Position numbers and translations under genes: made by a program. From positions 19,601,433-19,665,432 of the forward strand of contig NC_064439.1 of NCBI RefSeq assembly GCF_023343835.1: a DNA stretch of 64,000 bases, written 5' to 3'. Position 1 is the stretch's first letter. The number at the start of each line of letters is the position of its first letter. Shown here piece after piece: positions 63,090-64,000 of the stretch. The DNA is from Lagopus muta (Eukaryota; Chordata; Aves; Galliformes; Phasianidae). A model generated the notes under the pieces. That model did no database searches and was not told the DNA's origin. It saw only the letters and a program-made list of their open reading frames with translations.

Positions 63090-64000
63090 GTGGAGATGTC
63101 TTGCACTTCAGTTTGTCGTGGTTCTGTGCATGTTAGTTTCACGCATGCTGAGCTAACACACAGGAGAGCAGATGTTTGAGCTTTGGTTATGTGTCAGCAG
63201 AGTGCAAGCTGGTGGCTTTCTGTATTTGAGATTATTGTAAGTCCGTTCAAAATGTTAAAAACAATTAGTTGATATTTTTGGACGTGATTTGTTCCTCCCT
63301 TTCTGTGTCTTGTGGTCTAAACTCTGTTTTCATTTAATTTCATATTTCTTCCTTATCTTTGGAGTCACCTTTTAACTTACAGTACGACTCCTTCAGATCC
63401 TTCCGAATGCGATGCCTAAGATTAAGCACGTATCAGTCTCTGTAGACTTAACACCTTTGAAATAATGGGAGCTGCTGTCACTAATTTCAAATAAATTATA
63501 TTACTATATAAGAAGTTGTGCTCTATCAGAGTTTTTGTAATGTTACATTAATGTAGTGAAGCTAAATATTGACAAAGTTTAGCCCACGTAAAATGTGTGT
63601 TCTGTATCAAAACTGCTTTGATTTTGAAACACAATTCAGGTCCATCACTGTGCCACATAAATTACAGACACTACGTGCTTGTCAGGAGATTAACTGGAAG
63701 AGTAAGTATCTATGTAGATAGAGTTCAAGACAGACTTCCACTCTTAGAAAGAAAATACCTTTCCTACATTTGGCACGGGTGATATGTTCATTTAATGAGC
63801 TTGTTTGCTTCTTCTACTTGCCTGTGTTTTGTAGATAATGTGGTTCTGGTGCTTCTAATGCTCTTTTTTGATGTGTCCAATGATTATGTCCATTCTTAAA
63901 ATATGATCGTTTTTGTTAATACTGAAAGTGGTAGGTTTGGTAATGTCTAAGCAACAAATGTCAAACTTACAAAGAATCAGGTCTGGCTTCATTAATGATG
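63090..64000 (+). other. HACD1: HACD1 intron 5 (start), with possible read-through 3' end
   Basis: No sequence matching HACD1 exon 6 was found before the window ends. An AATAAA hexamer occurs near 63490 (in CAAATAAATTATA) and could serve a read-through transcript of exon 5. Confidence 0.6.

Noticed and set aside
1..64000. CRISPR arrays, operons, tRNA/rRNA genes, prophage or plasmid features
   Set aside because: This is vertebrate nuclear DNA. No regularly spaced repeats, cloverleaf genes or bacterial-type gene clusters were seen.

Overview
This is vertebrate nuclear DNA, almost certainly avian and probably chicken or another galliform. It is AT-rich and intron-dominated, with canonical GT/AG splice sites. 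It carries many copies of the bird/reptile LINE CR1, recognisable by the 3' octamer-type tail (ATTCTGTG-like units) and by CR1 reverse-transcriptase peptides. The species is inferred from repeat type and gene content; no species marker was tested.

Two protein-coding genes are present, head to head. (1) STAM lies on the minus strand from the start codon at 46005 to the stop at 15890. All 14 coding exons could be placed by translation, splice sites and phase. Together they give an unbroken 541-codon protein with VHS, UIM, SH3, coiled-coil/ITAM and Gln/Pro-rich C-terminal regions. It is an ESCRT-0 subunit that sorts ubiquitinated cargo on early endosomes. (2) HACD1 (formerly PTPLA) lies on the plus strand from 55589. 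The first five coding exons (158 codons plus 2 nt) are here, and the remainder, including the catalytic Tyr/Glu exon, lies beyond 64000. It encodes an ER membrane 3-hydroxyacyl-CoA dehydratase of very-long-chain fatty acid elongation. The two genes have no evident functional link. As I recall, they are also divergent neighbours in mammals, so the arrangement looks like old synteny.

Layout: 1-14290 is non-coding sequence downstream of STAM, with simple repeats, one CR1 fragment and two copies of an unclassified dispersed repeat. 14290-15889 is the probable STAM 3'UTR. 15890-25225 is a dense block of STAM exons 14 to 3. 25226-33398 is intron 2, which holds a 1.35 kb CR1 with an open 411-codon RT-containing frame. 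33399-33483 is exon 2. 33484-45965 is the 12.5 kb intron 1, with several CR1 fragments. About 45640-46440 is the STAM CpG island with exon 1. 46440-55320 is intergenic, with CR1 copies near each promoter. About 55325-56260 is the HACD1 CpG island with exon 1. 56260-64000 is HACD1 introns and exons 2-5.

No CRISPR array, operon, tRNA or rRNA gene, or novel multi-gene system was seen. The most useful second looks are at HACD1: a 19-nt microexon followed by a 79-nt intron, a G-quadruplex motif spanning the exon 1 donor, start-stop upstream ORFs, and a hydrophobic read-through tail at exon 5. The open-frame CR1 inside STAM is also worth checking.
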